43,779 nt of DNA. It comes from a virus. Position numbers and translations under genes: made by a program. Below are positions 15,475 to 22,802 of this stretch, piece after piece; position 1 is the first letter of the stretch, and each line of letters begins with the position of its first letter. The notes under the pieces were generated by a model that was not told where the DNA came from, made no database searches, and was given only the letters and a program-made list of their open reading frames with translations. The stretch spans positions 1-43,779 of IMG/VR virus record IMGVR_UViG_3300033149_003707; one strand, written 5' to 3'.

Positions 15475-15779
15475 TGGATCAACTCAAGACAAAAAAGAAA
15501 AAAACAGGGCGTAAGGATATATTCGGTAAAGAAATATATGAGGGCGATATTGTGCGTACGTTCATTGAAATAAAGGAAGATACTATAAGCTCCACTCCAA
15601 TAGATTTAATGGAGGTAATAGGAGTTGTAGTTTATGACTCGGGTTCTTTCTATGTCGATGTCAAGTTCAAATATTCTTCTAAAAGAATAAAATTAACTTC
15701 CCCTTGTGAGGTCATCGGAAATATATATGAGAATGAAAAGGCGAAGGAATTTTTAAGGAGGTTAATCAATGAACGCTGA
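15474..15779 (+). CDS. YopX-family protein, 101 aa
   Basis: The pattern KTGRKDIFGKEIYEGDIVR (about 11-29), then GVVVYDSGSFYVDVKF in the middle and EVIGNIYENEKAKEF near the end, is the classic three-part YopX layout: a beta-barrel opening with GKEIYEGDI and a closing VIGNIYENPEL-like helix. YopX proteins are common in phages of low-GC bacteria. Their biochemical role is unknown. Lys-rich N terminus. Confidence 0.85.
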   Translation: MDQLKTKKKKTGRKDIFGKEIYEGDIVRTFIEIKEDTISSTPIDLMEVIGVVVYDSGSFYVDVKFKYSSKRIKLTSPCEVIGNIYENEKAKEFLRRLINER

Positions 15780-16080
15780 AATTTTAAAAGCACTCAAAGA
15801 GGAAATAGAAAAGTGGGAAATGATTATTGACGGAAAAGGAGCAGATGATGGGAGTGGTCCTCTATGCGATTTATTTCCTACATGTATGGGTTGTCCTGTA
15901 ATTATAATAGGGAAATGTACATCCGGTTGTCAAGATCCTCCCTATAGGAATTGGCTTGAGCATCAGGTTGAAGAACATGCGGAGGAAAAAGAATTTAAGA
16001 TTAGCTGTCCCACCTGCAAAGAGCTTGCCCAGAAAGAATTAGACTTCCTCAGGAGCTTGTTACCAAAGGAGAGAAAATGA
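15769..16080 (+). CDS. Cys-rich protein, unknown, 103 aa
   Basis: AAGGAGG precedes the ATG, which overlaps the YopX gene by 11 bases. The central part carries several cysteines (CDLFPTCMGCP, GKCTSGCQDPPYRNW), then CPTCKEL near the C terminus. This looks like a metal-binding fold between two helices. The CxxCPV...GKC...C pattern with YxxW is seen in phage hypothetical proteins. No function assigned. Confidence 0.6.
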   Translation: MNAEILKALKEEIEKWEMIIDGKGADDGSGPLCDLFPTCMGCPVIIIGKCTSGCQDPPYRNWLEHQVEEHAEEKEFKISCPTCKELAQKELDFLRSLLPKERK

Positions 16081-16283
16081 TAGATAAAATACAGACAGAT
16101 AAAATACAAGCACCCGCTTTGGTGGTCATTAAAGTCCCCAACCCAACCTATGAAATATGGATAGCTGATGACTTTCGTATTCAATGCAGGGTAAATTTAC
16201 ATTGGTGGCAAAAGTTGTTCATAAAGCTATTTTTTGGTTGGAAGTATAAGAAAATAAATAGGAGGTGTCAAAATGCCAAGTAA
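16077..16283 (+). CDS. Small protein, unknown, 68 aa
   Basis: The ATG overlaps the previous stop (ATGA). The product has a beta-like first half (APALVVIKVPNPTYEIWIADDFRI) and an aromatic, basic C terminus (HWWQKLFIKLFFGWKYKK) that could bind a membrane surface. No family recognised. Confidence 0.5.
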   Translation: MIDKIQTDKIQAPALVVIKVPNPTYEIWIADDFRIQCRVNLHWWQKLFIKLFFGWKYKKINRRCQNAK

Positions 16284-16443
16284 TATTATTTCAATTAATG
16301 GTATTGCTGAGTTTTATGTAAGTGATAGTAAAATGAGAGAATTGTTAAAGTGGTTGAACAAGAATGGGTCTCCACATAATAAAATGGCGGAAAATATGGT
16401 TGTTAATGTTTTAGGCGATAAACCGAGGAAAAGAGGAAAATGA
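16273..16443 (+). CDS. Small protein, unknown, 56 aa
   Basis: A strong AGGAGGTGTCAAA site supports this start. It overlaps the neighbour genes by 11 bases upstream and four downstream. The sequence is mixed, ending in a basic KPRKRGK tail. No motif recognised. Confidence 0.5.
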   Translation: MPSNIISINGIAEFYVSDSKMRELLKWLNKNGSPHNKMAENMVVNVLGDKPRKRGK

Positions 16444-16622
16444 CTAAAGAACATTATATTACACAATGGGAAGAGTGGGTGGAGATTTGCAACGAGGCCG
16501 ATCTAAATTCACATAATACCGCAGACTTCGGCAAGGATTTGGGCGGTGGAGACTGCGTAGAGTTTATTTATTCTGGAGAATATCCAGAAGAGAGGGGTGA
16601 TGAAAATAAGATTTTACAATGA
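16440..16622 (+). CDS. Small acidic protein, unknown, 60 aa
   Basis: The ATG overlaps the preceding TGA. The product is acidic and Trp-containing (QWEEWVEICNEADLN) with a GGGDCVEFIYSGEYPEERG segment. No domain recognised. Overlap on both sides is typical of this tightly packed stretch. Confidence 0.5.
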   Translation: MTKEHYITQWEEWVEICNEADLNSHNTADFGKDLGGGDCVEFIYSGEYPEERGDENKILQ

Positions 16623-16770
16623 ATGGCTGGGAAACAGCATGAAAGATGGAGGAGTTTTCCCTATTACAATTTTTGATTTATCTATAGACATTCATCCAAG
16701 TTATAAATTTTTGATGATAACTATTCTAAATTTTAGTATAGAAATAGATTTTAAAAAAGGAGCAAAGTAA
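16600..16770 (+). CDS. Small protein, unknown, 56 aa
   Basis: AGAGGGG ends two to three bases before the ATG. The product (MKIRFYNEWLGNSMKDGGVFPITIFDL...) is beta-like with two hydrophobic strands and a basic tail. Start and stop overlap both neighbours. Confidence 0.45.
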   Translation: MKIRFYNEWLGNSMKDGGVFPITIFDLSIDIHPSYKFLMITILNFSIEIDFKKGAK

Positions 16771-16907
16771 TGAACGATGAAGAATTAATCGAATTAATAG
16801 CTACAATATGGCTAAAGAATGGGGGCGATAAATTTGGCTTCGAATTATTGTCCAGCAGAATAGCAGAGAGAATTGAGGAGCTGGAAAAGGAGGAAGGAGA
16901 TGGTTGA
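16770..16907 (+). CDS. Small helical protein, unknown, 45 aa
   Basis: AAAAAAGGAGC lies upstream of an ATG that overlaps the previous stop by one base. The 45 residues are acidic and helical (MNDEELIELIATIWLKNGG...RIAERIEELEKEEG). No family recognised. Confidence 0.45.
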   Translation: MNDEELIELIATIWLKNGGDKFGFELLSSRIAERIEELEKEEGDG

Positions 16908-17070
16908 AATTAAATGTTTTAATTGTGGCAAAATAGAGGAAATAGAACCTTGTGTAACTATTTTGAGAATAAGAGGGATGCCCTATCTATGTGATGAATG
17001 TCTGACAGAATTTTTTAAATGGCTTGTAAATAAATGGGTGAAGGAGCGAAAAAATGGAGAAACTAAGTAA
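16900..17070 (+). CDS. Small zinc-finger-like protein, 56 aa
   Basis: The start at 16900 is preferred because AAGGAGGAAGGAG precedes it. CFNCGK (6-11) and CDEC (31-34) form two CxxC knuckles spaced like a treble-clef or zinc ribbon, followed by an aromatic helix (FFKWLVNKWVKERK). Possibly DNA- or protein-binding. Confidence 0.55.
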   Translation: MVEIKCFNCGKIEEIEPCVTILRIRGMPYLCDECLTEFFKWLVNKWVKERKNGETK

Positions 17071-17308
17071 AGATGAATTATTAGAACAATTAAAAAGTTG
17101 GAAAATGGCCATTGAAGAAGAATGGATGGACTGGAATGATAATGACGAACAAGCCTATCAGCAAATTTATCAGCTGATAGAAAATCAGCCAGAGGTGGAC
17201 GAGGAAATTATCAAAGTTAAGTCTTCCAGTTTAATCCATCAGTATTTACCTACGGATATATATTTAATAAAAAAAAGGAGGAATGATGAGATTAAAAAAA
17301 AGAATTGA
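17054..17308 (+). CDS. DEQAYQQI-family small protein 1, 84 aa
   Basis: The N-terminal half has the pattern ELLEQLKSWKMAI, then NDNDEQAYQQIYQLIENQP. The same pattern recurs in the proteins at 17751 and 18234, defining a local paralogous family. The C terminus diverges and is basic. Predicted helical hairpin. Role unknown. Confidence 0.6.
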   Translation: MEKLSKDELLEQLKSWKMAIEEEWMDWNDNDEQAYQQIYQLIENQPEVDEEIIKVKSSSLIHQYLPTDIYLIKKRRNDEIKKKN

Positions 17309-17606
17309 AGAGCTTGAGGCTAAGGTCAAGACGTTGGAAGTGGCGAAAGAGAATTTATTAAAAAAGTTGGAGAAGCTGGAGAAATTCTTAGGGTATGAGG
17401 TTTTTGATAGTGACGAAAAAGAACACCCAGGAGATGTGGTTCAAGTAAAACGGCCACCAATATCATGGTGGAGATATCGTGTGACAAGGATAAACCCTGG
17501 GGGCTATCTCTATCGAATCAAAATGTTGTTCGACAAATTGGGATTGGAATATGTTCCCGAAAAAAAGGCGGGTCCAAGACTGACAAAGAAAAAGGAGGGG
17601 AAATGA
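17286..17606 (+). CDS. Coiled-coil protein with small beta domain, 106 aa
   Basis: Two ATGs (17283 and 17286) follow AAAAGGAGG; the second has better spacing. Residues 1-40 are a clear coiled coil (LKKRIEELEAKVKTLEV...KLEKLEKFL). Residues about 50-105 are beta-like (HPGDVVQVKRPPISWWRYRVTRI). It could oligomerise and bind another protein. Unknown family. Confidence 0.55.
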   Translation: MRLKKRIEELEAKVKTLEVAKENLLKKLEKLEKFLGYEVFDSDEKEHPGDVVQVKRPPISWWRYRVTRINPGGYLYRIKMLFDKLGLEYVPEKKAGPRLTKKKEGK

Positions 17607-17740
17607 GTAATATAAAAATTTTATTCAGGATTCCATTAACTATATATTTCTTAGCTTGGGATAAGGATTCAAAAGCATTTTTACTTACCACTAAAAGATT
17701 TAATTCAAGGATTGGATATTATTTTAGACATATAGGATAA
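17603..17740 (+). CDS. Small protein, unknown, 45 aa
   Basis: AAAGGAGGGGAA supports the start, which overlaps the preceding TGA. The product (MSNIKILFRIPLTIYFLAWD...) has a hydrophobic first half that could be a strand pair or a short membrane helix, then a basic aromatic end. Confidence 0.45.
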   Translation: MSNIKILFRIPLTIYFLAWDKDSKAFLLTTKRFNSRIGYYFRHIG

Positions 17741-17750
17741 AGTGAGAAGA

Positions 17751-18047
17751 ATGAAAAAACCAAGTAGAAAGCAAATAAGTAAAGAGGAACTTTTAAAATG
17801 GCTCAAAGAGGTTAGAACCATTCTTATCTTAGGAGATATTTGGAGTAAAAGGAGTGGGGAAATTTACCAGCAAATCCGTCAGCTAATAGGAAATCAACCA
17901 AGCAAAGAAAAAGTTTTTGTAAGACACATTGAGAATCACCTTAAAGACATGAAGATAAAGGGGAAGGTTATATGCAAGATTTGTGGTAAAAACATTGACG
18001 AAATTTACCAAGAGGCTAGGGTAAAAATGAAGGAGCTGAAAGAATGA
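17751..18047 (+). CDS. DEQAYQQI-family small protein 2, 98 aa
   Basis: ATG 17751 is preferred over GTG 17742. The N-terminal half, EELLKWLKEVRTI...GEIYQQIRQLIGNQP, matches the paralogs at 17054 and 18234. The C-terminal half adds a CKICGK knuckle and a helix, unlike the others. Overlaps the next gene by four bases. Role unknown. Confidence 0.55.
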   Translation: MKKPSRKQISKEELLKWLKEVRTILILGDIWSKRSGEIYQQIRQLIGNQPSKEKVFVRHIENHLKDMKIKGKVICKICGKNIDEIYQEARVKMKELKE

Positions 18048-18250
18048 GTAAAATATTTACAGAAAAAGAGATTAAAACAATTAAATCAATGGGGCGTTAT
18101 TGGGAAGAGGTTATTAGGAGAGATGAGCCTATAACCGGCATATTAACTCATGAGCTTAATCAATTGTGGGGTTTAGTTGGGGTTAGAAAGATTTTATTTG
18201 CAGTTCTTGAACAAGCAAGGAAAGAGCAAAATAATGAAAGAGCCAGGTAA
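18044..18250 (+). CDS. Small protein, unknown, 68 aa
   Basis: The ATG overlaps the previous stop (ATGA). Helical and basic, MSKIFTEKEIKTIKSMGRYWEEVI..., with HELNQLWGLVGVRKILFAVLEQA as a hydrophobic helix. No motif recognised. Confidence 0.5.
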   Translation: MSKIFTEKEIKTIKSMGRYWEEVIRRDEPITGILTHELNQLWGLVGVRKILFAVLEQARKEQNNERAR

Positions 18251-18473
18251 AAATATACTCTTAGAAAAGCTAAGGGATTGGAGATGGGCTGTACAACATG
18301 GGCATACTAAAAGAAGAGATTTTCGTAATTGGCATGATGATGATGAACAAGCTTACCAACAAATCCGTCAGCTAATAGAGGTTTGTTACGGATGTGATTA
18401 TTTTCAGGATGACACAGAATTATATAAATCAGAAGCAGAAGTAAAGGCAGGAGTAAGAATAAAAGAAAAATGA
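18234..18473 (+). CDS. DEQAYQQI-family small protein 3, 79 aa
   Basis: The start at 18234 lies within the end of the previous gene and has AAGGA upstream. The pattern LLEKLRDWRWAV then WHDDDEQAYQQIRQLIE matches the proteins at 17054 and 17751 closely, so recent tandem duplication is likely. A CYGC knuckle follows at about 50-53. Overlaps the methyltransferase start by four bases. Confidence 0.55.
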   Translation: MKEPGKNILLEKLRDWRWAVQHGHTKRRDFRNWHDDDEQAYQQIRQLIEVCYGCDYFQDDTELYKSEAEVKAGVRIKEK

Positions 18474-19627
18474 GCCTTGAGCGAAATGATTTTATTAATA
18501 AGATAATTCATGGAGACTGTCTTAACATTATGAAAGAAATGCCTGAGAATTCTATTGATGCAATCGTTACTGACCCCCCGTATGGTTTGTCGTTTATGAA
18601 TAAAGATTGGGATAAATTAAACAAGCATATTTCTCCATTGCCCGAAGGAAAATATCCTAAAAATAAAAATCTTAAGGAAATGAGACAAGGTGGATCAGAT
18701 GGCTATTTAATACAGCTTTGGCATGCTCAATGGCTTAAAGAAGCCTACCAAATCCTAAAACCAGGTGGGTCAATGCTGATCATGGGTGGTACAAGGACTT
18801 TTCACAGGCTTATGTGTGCTATAGAGGATACGGGCTTTATTATCAAAGACACTTTAATGTGGCTATATGGGGGTGGATTTCCAAAAGCACAAGATTTAAC
18901 AAATATGCTTAAGAAGAGAGGTATAGAAACTAATAAATGGCAAGGTTTTAAAATTGGCGGTATTAAGCCAGCTTTCGAGCCGATAGTCTGGGCAGTTAGG
19001 CCCCCAAAGGGTTCTTATATTGACAATGTATTAAAATGGGAGGTAGGTGCGGTTAATGTGGATAAATGTAGGATTGTGACTAATGATAAACTGGTAAGAC
19101 CAAATATATCCCGAGGGAAAAATGAAGCAATTTTCCCACTTGGTGCAGGCATCCAGAATGAACCCAAAGGCCGTTTTCCTGCAAATATTATTTTAGATGA
19201 GGAGGCTGGTAGATTATTAGATGAGCAGAGTGGAATATTGAAGAGTGGGGACTTAACGGGGCAACCAAGAGTAGAAAATAAGAATGTTTATGGAAAGGCT
19301 GGAGCGACTATAGGAAATCCACGTTATTGGCAAGGAGATTCAGGTGGTGCTTCACGTTTCTTCTATTGTGCTAAAGCTTCTAAATCTGAAAGGGGTAAAA
19401 ACAATAAACATCCTACCGTAAAACCTATAAAACTTTTTAAGTGGCTGATAAAACTTGTAACCAGAGAAGGACAGGTCGTTCTTGACCCCTTTATCGGCTC
19501 TGGCACGACTGCTATTGCCGCTTATAGAGTTGGCCGTAAATATATCGGTATAGAAAGAGAAAAAGAATACATAAAGATAGCTGAAGAACGACTTGCTCAG
19601 GGAGTGTTATGGAGTGAAATGGCTTGA
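18470..19627 (+). CDS. DNA methyltransferase 1 (N4/N6, beta-type order), 385 aa
   Basis: SAM-dependent DNA amino-methyltransferase. Catalytic motif IV DPPYG is at about residues 36-40, preceded by IIHGDCLNIM. The SAM-binding motif DPFIGSGTT lies near 339-347, followed by KYIGIE, so the catalytic motif precedes the SAM motif. The insert of about 200 residues between them probably holds target recognition. First of three tandem methyltransferase genes whose N- and C-terminal segments are related. Target sequence and base are unknown. It could protect phage DNA from host restriction. Confidence 0.88.
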   Translation: MSLERNDFINKIIHGDCLNIMKEMPENSIDAIVTDPPYGLSFMNKDWDKLNKHISPLPEGKYPKNKNLKEMRQGGSDGYLIQLWHAQWLKEAYQILKPGGSMLIMGGTRTFHRLMCAIEDTGFIIKDTLMWLYGGGFPKAQDLTNMLKKRGIETNKWQGFKIGGIKPAFEPIVWAVRPPKGSYIDNVLKWEVGAVNVDKCRIVTNDKLVRPNISRGKNEAIFPLGAGIQNEPKGRFPANIILDEEAGRLLDEQSGILKSGDLTGQPRVENKNVYGKAGATIGNPRYWQGDSGGASRFFYCAKASKSERGKNNKHPTVKPIKLFKWLIKLVTREGQVVLDPFIGSGTTAIAAYRVGRKYIGIEREKEYIKIAEERLAQGVLWSEMA

Positions 19628-20702
19628 CGATTTTATTAATAAGATAATTTGCGGCGATTGTTTGGAGGTGATGAGGAAAATGCCCGATGAGTGTGTAGAT
19701 ATGGTTCTAACAAGTCCTCCTTACTGGGGTCTCAGGGATTATGGTATCCAACAAATATTTGGTGGAAATAAAGATTGTAAGCATGAATGGGGGGATGAGA
19801 TAAAAAGAATAAATTCTGGCGGAAGAGGATATAAACAAGATACCAATAAAGGCTCATTTTTTATAAACAAACAATGTATATGCCAAAAATGCGGAGCGTG
19901 GAGAGGCCAACTTGGGCTTGAGCCAACGCCAGAGATGTATATTAAGCACCTCACTAACATCTTTAACGAAGTTAAGCGAGTGCTGAAGAAGGAAGGGACG
20001 CTGTGGTTGAATATTGGGGATACTTATGGGGGATCAGGTGGCGATCACAAAGAATGGCATAAGAATGATGCTGGATTTCAGGGAGGATTAATGAGGGGTT
20101 GTCAACTAAAAAAGTTAATGCCTAAATGTCTCCTGATGATTCCAGAACGGCTGGCATGGTCATTAATTCAAGACGGCTGGATTCTTAGAAATAAAATCAT
20201 CTGGCATAAGCCCAATGCAATGCCTTCATCAGTTAAAGATAGATTTAGTAATAAATGGGAGTATCTATTTCTATTTTCTAAAAATAAAAAATATTACTTT
20301 GATTTAGATTTGATAAGAGAGCCTTATATAAAGCCATTGAACAGATGGGGCGGCGATAAATTAATAGCTAAAGGTAAATCTACGTGGGACGAAGCGACTG
20401 GACAGACAACTTATCGTAATAGGGATATGAGGCCAAATGCGCTTGGTAAGAATCCAGGTGATATATGGATGATTAATACACAACCCTTCCCTAAGGCTCA
20501 TTTTGCTGTATTTCCTGAAAAACTATGCGAAAAACCGATAAAAGCCGGCTGCCCAGAGGGCGGGATAGTTCTTGACCCGTTCTGTGGGTCCGGGACGGCA
20601 TTATTCGTGGCTCAACAATTAAAGCGTTGGTACATCGGCATAGAAATGAACCCGGAATACTGTAAAATAGCTGAAAAACGATTGGCTCAGGGGGTATTGT
20701 GA
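19614..20702 (+). CDS. DNA methyltransferase 2 (TSPPYW type), 362 aa
   Basis: The GTG start at 19614 is chosen because it aligns exactly with the MKW-DDFINKIICGDC start of the next methyltransferase. The longer TTG form is unlikely. Motif IV is TSPPYWG (about 34-40), a form often found in N4-cytosine enzymes but also in some N6-adenine enzymes. The SAM motif DPFCGSGTA is near 321-329. Residues about 50-100 carry a CxxC pair (CICQKCGAW) and an upstream Cys, probably a zinc-stabilised insert. Overlaps the previous gene by 14 bases and ends one base before the next. Confidence 0.88.
   Translation: MKWLDDFINKIICGDCLEVMRKMPDECVDMVLTSPPYWGLRDYGIQQIFGGNKDCKHEWGDEIKRINSGGRGYKQDTNKGSFFINKQCICQKCGAWRGQLGLEPTPEMYIKHLTNIFNEVKRVLKKEGTLWLNIGDTYGGSGGDHKEWHKNDAGFQGGLMRGCQLKKLMPKCLLMIPERLAWSLIQDGWILRNKIIWHKPNAMPSSVKDRFSNKWEYLFLFSKNKKYYFDLDLIREPYIKPLNRWGGDKLIAKGKSTWDEATGQTTYRNRDMRPNALGKNPGDIWMINTQPFPKAHFAVFPEKLCEKPIKAGCPEGGIVLDPFCGSGTALFVAQQLKRWYIGIEMNPEYCKIAEKRLAQGVL
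19617..19697 (+). repeat. 81-bp direct repeat, copy 1 (methyltransferase 5' ends)
   Basis: Bases 19617-19697 and 20707-20787 are nearly identical in phase, covering the same 27 codons of two tandem methyltransferase genes. They are a homologous-recombination substrate that could delete or expand the array. Confidence 0.85.
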
Positions 20703-20703
20703 A

Positions 20704-21414
20704 ATGAAATGGCCTGACGATTTTATTAACAAGATAATTTGTGGGGATTGTTTGGAGGTGATGAGGAAAATGCCCGATAAGTGTGTAAATTTAATTATAA
20801 TAGACCCGCCCTATGGAATATCTGGATATGCCCAAAAAGAAATTACCCACCCAGGAAGAAAGAAGCCAATAAATCTTTATTTTGGAGATTGGGATAAATT
20901 TGAAGATTTTAGATTATTAATAAATGAAAGCACAAGAATTTTAAAGAGAAATGGAACTATTTATATTTTTGTAAGTTATCGTATTTTTGGAACTGTATTT
21001 GATCTTCTAGATAAAAGATTTAAAAGAGTAAGTCTTTTCGTGTGGCATAAACCAAATCCTGCAATACAAATTTCAAAGACCTCTTACCTTTCAAGTTGTG
21101 AATTAATTTTATGGGCACATAACGAAAAACATACTTTTAATTTCACAAACCAAAGAGAAATGCATAATTTTTGGGAGGGAACTTATCCCATGGGAAAAAA
21201 TAGATGGAAACATCCTACGGCAAAACCTTACAACTTAATCAGTCATTTTATTAAAGTTTCCTCCAATGAAGGCGATATTATTCTTGACCCAATGATGGGT
21301 TCTGGGGTTGTGTTACGAGTTGCTAAAGATTTATATCGTAATTTTGTTGGCATAGAAATGAATCCAGAATACTGCAAGATAGCCGAGGAACGGCTGGCCC
21401 AGAAGGTATTATAA
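20704..21414 (+). CDS. DNA methyltransferase 3 (short), 236 aa
   Basis: The smallest of the trio. DPPYGIS (about 33-39) is motif IV and DPMMGSGV (about 195-202) the SAM-binding motif, followed by FVGIEMNPEYCKIAEERLAQ. The recognition insert is short. The first 27 codons are nearly identical at DNA level to those of the gene at 19614, and the last 20 codons closely resemble both upstream genes, so it arose by tandem duplication with replacement of the central part. Confidence 0.86.
   Translation: MKWPDDFINKIICGDCLEVMRKMPDKCVNLIIIDPPYGISGYAQKEITHPGRKKPINLYFGDWDKFEDFRLLINESTRILKRNGTIYIFVSYRIFGTVFDLLDKRFKRVSLFVWHKPNPAIQISKTSYLSSCELILWAHNEKHTFNFTNQREMHNFWEGTYPMGKNRWKHPTAKPYNLISHFIKVSSNEGDIILDPMMGSGVVLRVAKDLYRNFVGIEMNPEYCKIAEERLAQKVL
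20707..20787 (+). repeat. 81-bp direct repeat, copy 2 (methyltransferase 5' ends)
   Basis: Second copy of the repeat at 19617-19697, with a few mostly third-position differences, indicating a recent duplication under coding constraint. Confidence 0.85.
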
Positions 21415-21432
21415 AATAATAAGGAGGTATAA

Positions 21433-21594
21433 ATGGGTGAAAAAATAATTAATGCTTTTTGTTTTACACTGAGAGCCATAATGACTGTCATTACGCTTTT
21501 AGTCGTCATTACCGTGGTAATTTTATTCTTGCCATTTATTCTCATTGTAAAACTATTTGAATCCAGGCGACCGAGGAATACACTATGGCTGTAG
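21433..21594 (+). CDS. Small membrane protein, 53 aa
   Basis: AAGGAGG lies five bases before the ATG. Residues about 15-42 form one long hydrophobic helix (TLLVVITVVILFLPFILIV) with a basic C-terminal tail (ESRRPRN). Overlaps the next membrane-protein gene by ten bases. Possibly holin-related or a membrane-targeted accessory. Confidence 0.6.
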   Translation: MGEKIINAFCFTLRAIMTVITLLVVITVVILFLPFILIVKLFESRRPRNTLWL

Positions 21595-21836
21595 AAAGAT
21601 TCAGCAAGACTGGGCTTGCTCTTTTAATGCTGGCTATCGGCTTCTTTCTCGGCCTTGCAACCGGCTTTATTGGAGCATATCATGGGTCCAACTTCTGGTA
21701 TGACAAGCTTCAGAAAGAGAACAAACAGATTGAGAAAAGAATCCAACAACTTGAACAAGAAAAGATGGAAGCACTTGAAAGAGCGATAAGAATATATCAG
21801 CAAGACTTAGAGGATATCTGGCCGGAGGAAAAATGA
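21585..21836 (+). CDS. Membrane-anchored coiled-coil protein, 83 aa
   Basis: Residues about 9-32 form a transmembrane segment with small residues (LALLMLAIGFFLGLATGFIGA). Residues about 40-80 are a charged coiled coil (KLQKENKQIEKRIQQLEQEK). This layout resembles spanin-like or holin-accessory proteins, but no lipobox or second component is apparent. The next gene overlaps by four bases. Confidence 0.6.
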   Translation: MAVERFSKTGLALLMLAIGFFLGLATGFIGAYHGSNFWYDKLQKENKQIEKRIQQLEQEKMEALERAIRIYQQDLEDIWPEEK

Positions 21837-21985
21837 AGATTTTAATAGTAATCAGCCTGGCTTTTTTCCTTGTCTGGACATGGCTTTGTATAGCCAAGAT
21901 GGAAGATGGCATGGAATTAAAATTGAAGAGAAAGAAAGAAAGGAGGAAAAATGAAACCATCAAAAGAAGAAATAAGGCTTTGTAA
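21833..21985 (+). CDS. Small single-pass membrane protein, 50 aa
   Basis: CCGGAGGAAAA precedes the ATG, which overlaps the previous TGA. An N-terminal hydrophobic helix (ILIVISLAFFLVWTWLCIA) is followed by a strongly basic tail (KLKRKKERRKN), giving an N-out topology by the positive-inside rule. Overlaps the next gene by 35 bases. Confidence 0.5.
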   Translation: MKILIVISLAFFLVWTWLCIAKMEDGMELKLKRKKERRKNETIKRRNKAL

Positions 21986-22385
21986 GGAGATTGCTCGTCG
22001 TTATCGGAAGCCTCCAAGACAGGGAGACTGGGTTTTTGTTGAAAAATATAAGAATTATTTCTTGGTTGTAGGAGTAATTAGAACAAAAGCAGGCAATCAA
22101 TTTGAAATTACTAATGAAGAAAAATTTTGGGATAGTGACTATGATGATAAACAAAAGTATTTTCCTCTCTGGACATGGGAAGATGCAAGAGAATGGCTGA
22201 GGAAGAAGGGGTTTGTTTATATAACTTTATCAATACAAACAAGAAGCAGTTTTATTTCAGCTTCTACAAAATTAGTAGTAGGGAAAAGAAAAGTTAAAAC
22301 AGCCTTTGGTGCGACATCACTTGAGGCAATACTCAAGGTGGTTTTAGCTGTGTTAAAGGAGGTAAAAAATGAGAGTTATATTTGA
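21951..22385 (+). CDS. Unknown protein, 144 aa
   Basis: AAAGGAGGAAAA precedes the start. The first half is charged and aromatic (RQGDWVFVEKYKNYFLVVGVIR, then YFPLWTWEDAREWLRKKG); the second is beta then helical (LEAILKVVLAVLKEV). The WTWEDAREWL segment is seen in phage hypothetical proteins. Function unknown. Confidence 0.6.
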   Translation: MKPSKEEIRLCKEIARRYRKPPRQGDWVFVEKYKNYFLVVGVIRTKAGNQFEITNEEKFWDSDYDDKQKYFPLWTWEDAREWLRKKGFVYITLSIQTRSSFISASTKLVVGKRKVKTAFGATSLEAILKVVLAVLKEVKNESYI

Positions 22386-22554
22386 GGTTTACAAGACGGA
22401 TAACGGTCGGATTCTACATAATGTAGAGGAGAACAAATCTCTTTTCTGTGGAGAAAGAGTAGAGGTGCTGACTAAAGCTTTAAACCTTTGGCTAACTTAC
22501 TATTACTCAAAAGCCGCTATCTATGTCAAAGACGAAAATCTAAAAAGGAGGTAA
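22369..22554 (+). CDS. Small protein, unknown, 61 aa
   Basis: AAAGGAGGTAAAA precedes the ATG, inside the end of the previous gene. The product is mixed beta/alpha (MRVIFEVYKTDNGRILHNVEENK ... ALNLWLTYYYSKAAIYVKDE). No motif recognised. Confidence 0.5.
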   Translation: MRVIFEVYKTDNGRILHNVEENKSLFCGERVEVLTKALNLWLTYYYSKAAIYVKDENLKRR

Positions 22555-22567
22555 GGACGGTAAAAAT

Positions 22568-22789
22568 ATGTTAAAAACAAGACTCGATAGAAGACATAAA
22601 ATGAAGAAGATTAAACCCATCATTATGTTAATACCAGAAAATTCTGATGATTTATTTATAGACGTATCTTTCATGAACAACTGGCGAAAAGAACATCCGT
22701 TTAATGAAATGTGGTTATATACTGGATTAGTCTTAGGTTTTGGCAAGAATGTTTTTGTTTTCGATAAACACTCTTGTGAATTTTTTTGA
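22568..22789 (+). CDS. Small protein, unknown, 73 aa
   Basis: The GGAGGT at 22547-22552 is rather far (15 bases) from this ATG. The in-frame ATG at 22601 has no site at all, so 22568 is kept with caution. The product has a basic N terminus, then a beta-like MKKIKPIIMLIPENSDDLFIDVSF stretch and a hydrophobic LYTGLVLGFGKNVFVFD end. Function unknown. Confidence 0.45.
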   Translation: MLKTRLDRRHKMKKIKPIIMLIPENSDDLFIDVSFMNNWRKEHPFNEMWLYTGLVLGFGKNVFVFDKHSCEFF

Positions 22790-22802
22790 AAGGAGGTAAA
22801 TT

